Positions 13,392 to 15,526 of a stretch of DNA of 15,526 nt are shown in pieces. Position 1 is the first letter of the stretch. Each line of letters begins with the position of its first letter. The stretch covers positions 1-15,526 of the forward strand of contig JBBRUG010000121.1 in NCBI GenBank assembly GCA_038247995.1. Reading direction: 5' to 3'. The notes below the pieces were generated by a model. It had not been told where the DNA came from. It was given only the letters and a program-made list of their open reading frames with translations, and searched no databases. This stretch comes from JBBRUG01 sp038247995 (GTDB lineage: Bacteria; Chloroflexota; Chloroflexia; Chloroflexales; Chloroflexaceae). Position numbers and translations under genes: made by a program.

Positions 13392-15356
13392 CTAAAACTC
13401 CGGTGTGACGCGCAACACCGCTTCAGGCTGCGGTGGGCGCTGCTCGGTAAGATCCTGTGGCGTCTCGGTTTTTACCAGATCAACCAGCGCATAAATGCGG
13501 CTCGGCGCCTGCGCCGTCCAAGCCGGTGAGCGTTTGTAGGGAAAGCTCTCCTGGCCGGGCGCCTGGGCAGCCAGTTGAGCCGCAAACAGCTCCTTCAACC
13601 TGATCTCGATGATGTTTCCACTCAGGGCATACAACTGGCGTTCGACCAGGCCGGTGAGCACAACGCTGCGCACCCACTGATGATGCGCGAAGTTGAACTC
13701 CTGCTTGATCGTCGCGGCTGCGGCAACACCCTTGGCCTGAATGTCCGCAATCGTCTTGGCGTCCATCGCCAGGTTCAGGCCGCCTTCTTCCGGGTTAAAG
13801 TAGACATTCACGATTCGATCACGATAACTGGGCAGCAACGACTGGGTTGTGTCGCGGTAATTTTGCGCCGCGCCGAAGATGGCTTGCACAAAACCCGGCA
13901 TGCTCTCCACCCGCTGCCAGTCACGGGTGAGGGGCGCATTGGCCCGCGGCAGGTACACATCACGCACCCAGGGCTGCTTCATTTCGTGTTCCGCCATGGT
14001 ATCTTCCGCCGCTGCGCCGGCGCCCAGCACTCCCTCGGGGGCCATGTCGGGCTCGTCACCGTCAATCGGCAGGTCGCTGGCGCTCTGGTAGCTCGTCGAG
14101 ACCCGCGTTTCGTCCCCGACCATGAACATTGGCTTTTCACGCGAGACCAGGTTAATTCCGAACGTGGGCCGCGTCGGCAGCCAGGCGTCGAAAAAGTGAA
14201 TCGGAAAATTGCTACAGATCCCGCCGTCGCTGAACCAATTAATCTGCAAATCTGCTTCCTGGAGCACAAGCGGCGCATTGCTCTGCCGGCGGGCAAATGC
14301 CGAGCGCTTCACGGTGTAGATCGGCACGGCGCTGATCAGGAGCGGGAAACTCAGGCTGAGGCGCATTCCAAAGGCAACCGGCAGAGCGTTCCCCGGCGGC
14401 AACCAGGCATAACCCGGCAGTTGTTCCAGCGAGACGCGCTCGCTCGTGCCGGCGTGTTGCTTCAGATACATAACGATCGGCTCGGGAAAGAGCGCCTGCA
14501 TGTCTTCATCGCGCACCAGCAACCCCTTTTCGGCGAACGGAATGACATACGGGCAGCTCTGACTGAGGTTGGTTGTCACCAGGCGTAACTCGATGCCGGC
14601 CGCCTGCGCGGAATGGGTTTTGCTCGCGAGGTCGGCGAAGGTCAGCGGCGCGTCTGCCGGACCGCGACCGGCCAGGCGGTTAATTGTCATACACAGCCAG
14701 TCGGTGAGCACCCTGACGTTGGGATCGCCATTTGGGTTATGACCGGGGCAGAGGCCGAAATAGCTCTGCTGCGGCAGATCGTTGAACAGCACACGACCGA
14801 GCCGGGCGGCGCCGGCAGTCAGGCCGCCAAGCCAGCCGGTTGCGGCCGCGGCAGCCAGACTCGCCGGGTTGAGCGCGCCGCCGGTAAGGAACGTGAGCAG
14901 CAGCGACAACCCGACCCCGGCCGCCGCTCCCGGTGCGAATGCGCCCGGCGTGTTCTGCACCAACGCCCGCGTAAGCGCGCCGGTTAGGCGCAGCGGACGC
15001 CCGCGCGACGACTTCTTCCAGCTCTCCATCAGGGCGAACAGGGTATCCATCACCGGCTTGGTTTCGGGCGCAGGCTGAAACAAGTTGCGTAGCATACCTG
15101 GTTCGGCAAGCTCGCGGCTCACCGCTTCAAGCCGGGTGAAGCCGCCGGTTTCACGGCCATATTCGGCAGCTGCGGTTGCGGCAGCGGCAATCGCGCCGGC
15201 CGAGGTGCCGCCGATGCTGCGAAAGCGATACGTCGGAGCCAAGCCCAGCACCGCCGGCGGGTAGACGACACCGCTGGTGATCCCGCCTTTCATCACCAGA
15301 TCGCACTCTTGGGCAGGATGGAGATAGTCGTGGATGGGCTGATCAGGATTACGCAT
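13392..15356 (-). CDS. patatin-like phospholipase
   Basis: 654 aa lipid acyl hydrolase. Catalytic features: oxyanion loop VMKGGITSGVVYPP at 21-34, nucleophile elbow GGTSAG with Ser52, MRLSLSFPLLISAVP at 331-345 (family helix before the dyad), and FSDGGICSNFP with Asp377 of the Ser-Asp dyad. The Ser-Asp distance of 325 residues is much longer than in ordinary patatins (about 140-160). The extra region includes a Gly/Ala-rich hydrophobic stretch at about 140-190 that may bind or insert into membrane. After the catalytic domain come about 275 residues of unassigned sequence. No signal peptide. ATG 15356 is chosen over the upstream in-frame ATG 15386 because it follows AAAGGAG by 5 bases and 15386 overlaps the predicted -10. 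It appears to be a single gene. Confidence 0.9.
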   Translation of the reverse strand: MRNPDQPIHDYLHPAQECDLVMKGGITSGVVYPPAVLGLAPTYRFRSIGGTSAGAIAAAATAAAEYGRETGGFTRLEAVSRELAEPGMLRNLFQPAPETKPVMDTLFALMESWKKSSRGRPLRLTGALTRALVQNTPGAFAPGAAAGVGLSLLLTFLTGGALNPASLAAAAATGWLGGLTAGAARLGRVLFNDLPQQSYFGLCPGHNPNGDPNVRVLTDWLCMTINRLAGRGPADAPLTFADLASKTHSAQAAGIELRLVTTNLSQSCPYVIPFAEKGLLVRDEDMQALFPEPIVMYLKQHAGTSERVSLEQLPGYAWLPPGNALPVAFGMRLSLSFPLLISAVPIYTVKRSAFARRQSNAPLVLQEADLQINWFSDGGICSNFPIHFFDAWLPTRPTFGINLVSREKPMFMVGDETRVSTSYQSASDLPIDGDEPDMAPEGVLGAGAAAEDTMAEHEMKQPWVRDVYLPRANAPLTRDWQRVESMPGFVQAIFGAAQNYRDTTQSLLPSYRDRIVNVYFNPEEGGLNLAMDAKTIADIQAKGVAAAATIKQEFNFAHHQWVRSVVLTGLVERQLYALSGNIIEIRLKELFAAQLAAQAPGQESFPYKRSPAWTAQAPSRIYALVDLVKTETPQDLTEQRPPQPEAVLRVTPEF

Positions 15357-15384
15357 ATGGTCTCCTTTCGATACGAAGTAATGC

Positions 15385-15411
15385 ATAGTACTACAGTTGT
15401 AGTTGTCCCAA
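15385..15411 (-). promoter_or_regulatory. patatin gene promoter with TACA-N2-TGTA operator in its spacer
   Basis: On the minus strand: TTGGGA (15411-15406), 15-bp spacer, TACTAT (15390-15385). The palindrome ACTACA-GT-TGTAGT fills 15390-15403, i.e. the spacer. TACA-N2-TGTA is the core of BlaI/MecI/CopY repressor operators. An imperfect second copy (TACGACTGTA) is at 15517-15526. Confidence 0.5.
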
Positions 15412-15526
15412 CGCCATTTCTGGTGGGGGTTTGAGGGCGTAAAACTTACCGGCGAAGCAGGTTTACCCTTGCTGTTGAAAAGGAGTTTCGCTCTCCGGCC
15501 CGCTCAATTTCCGAACTACGACTGTA

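Noticed and set aside
13575..14588. 337-aa plus-strand ORF
   Set aside because: Lies entirely antisense within the patatin-like gene, which has catalytic motifs; no recognisable domain in the plus-strand product.
15357..15386. Patatin start at ATG 15386
   Set aside because: That ATG overlaps the predicted -10 box; ATG 15356 has the ribosome binding site.
1..15526. tRNA, rRNA, intact insertion sequence
   Set aside because: No tRNA T-loop signature, rRNA motif, transposase or paired terminal inverted repeats with target duplications were seen by reading both strands.

Overview
The window looks like a chromosomal segment from a GC-rich (roughly 60% by eye) bacterium, most likely a Chloroflexota member of class Chloroflexia. 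This rests on gene-family flavour (nitronate monooxygenase of about 485 aa, glycine-tailed RRM protein, several small conserved-looking hypotheticals) and on abundant intergenic short tandem repeats; it is an inference and no rRNA or other marker is present.

Layout. (1) 2-682: 3' part of a class I DAHP synthase gene on +, entering from the left edge. (2) 815-6048: a minus-strand block, read right to left: a cupin with a histidine-rich linker; a zinc-ribbon/membrane/TOPRIM-like gene split by one in-frame TAG; a diverged paralogue of it with an R-x-x-Y-Y helix; a 167-aa protein with an internal duplication and acidic tail; and an asparagine-synthetase-like protein lacking the N-terminal catalytic Cys. 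Dispersed short repeats (7-bp and 8-bp arrays plus a shared 32-bp motif) sit between these genes. Three of the genes have their TGA stop inside the shared motif. (3) 6092-6697: fused relics of an AraC-family regulator and a RibD_C/dihydrofolate-reductase-like protein on +. (4) 6774-8625: a DUF3592-type membrane protein and an MFS exporter on +. (5) 8722-10077: a tight minus-strand run of four small proteins, the last with an F5/8C-like beta-sandwich, each with a clear ribosome binding site. (6) 10207-10790: an RRM RNA-binding protein with its own promoter and a leader of about 220 nt rich in hairpins; a perfect 18-bp hairpin separates it from the run downstream. (7) 10851-12308: nitronate monooxygenase on the minus strand. 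(8) 12309-13390: a gene-poor 'graveyard' with a GH3 beta-glucosidase relic and other possible coding scraps. (9) 13392-15356: a large patatin-like phospholipase on the minus strand, with a TACA-N2-TGTA (BlaI/MecI/CopY-type) palindrome between its probable -35 and -10.

The most unusual elements are the pair of degenerate topoisomerase VI-A/Spo11-like TOPRIM paralogues, one interrupted by an in-frame stop; the dispersed repeat that supplies stop codons to three genes; and the operator in the patatin promoter. No tRNA, rRNA, CRISPR array or intact transposase was seen.
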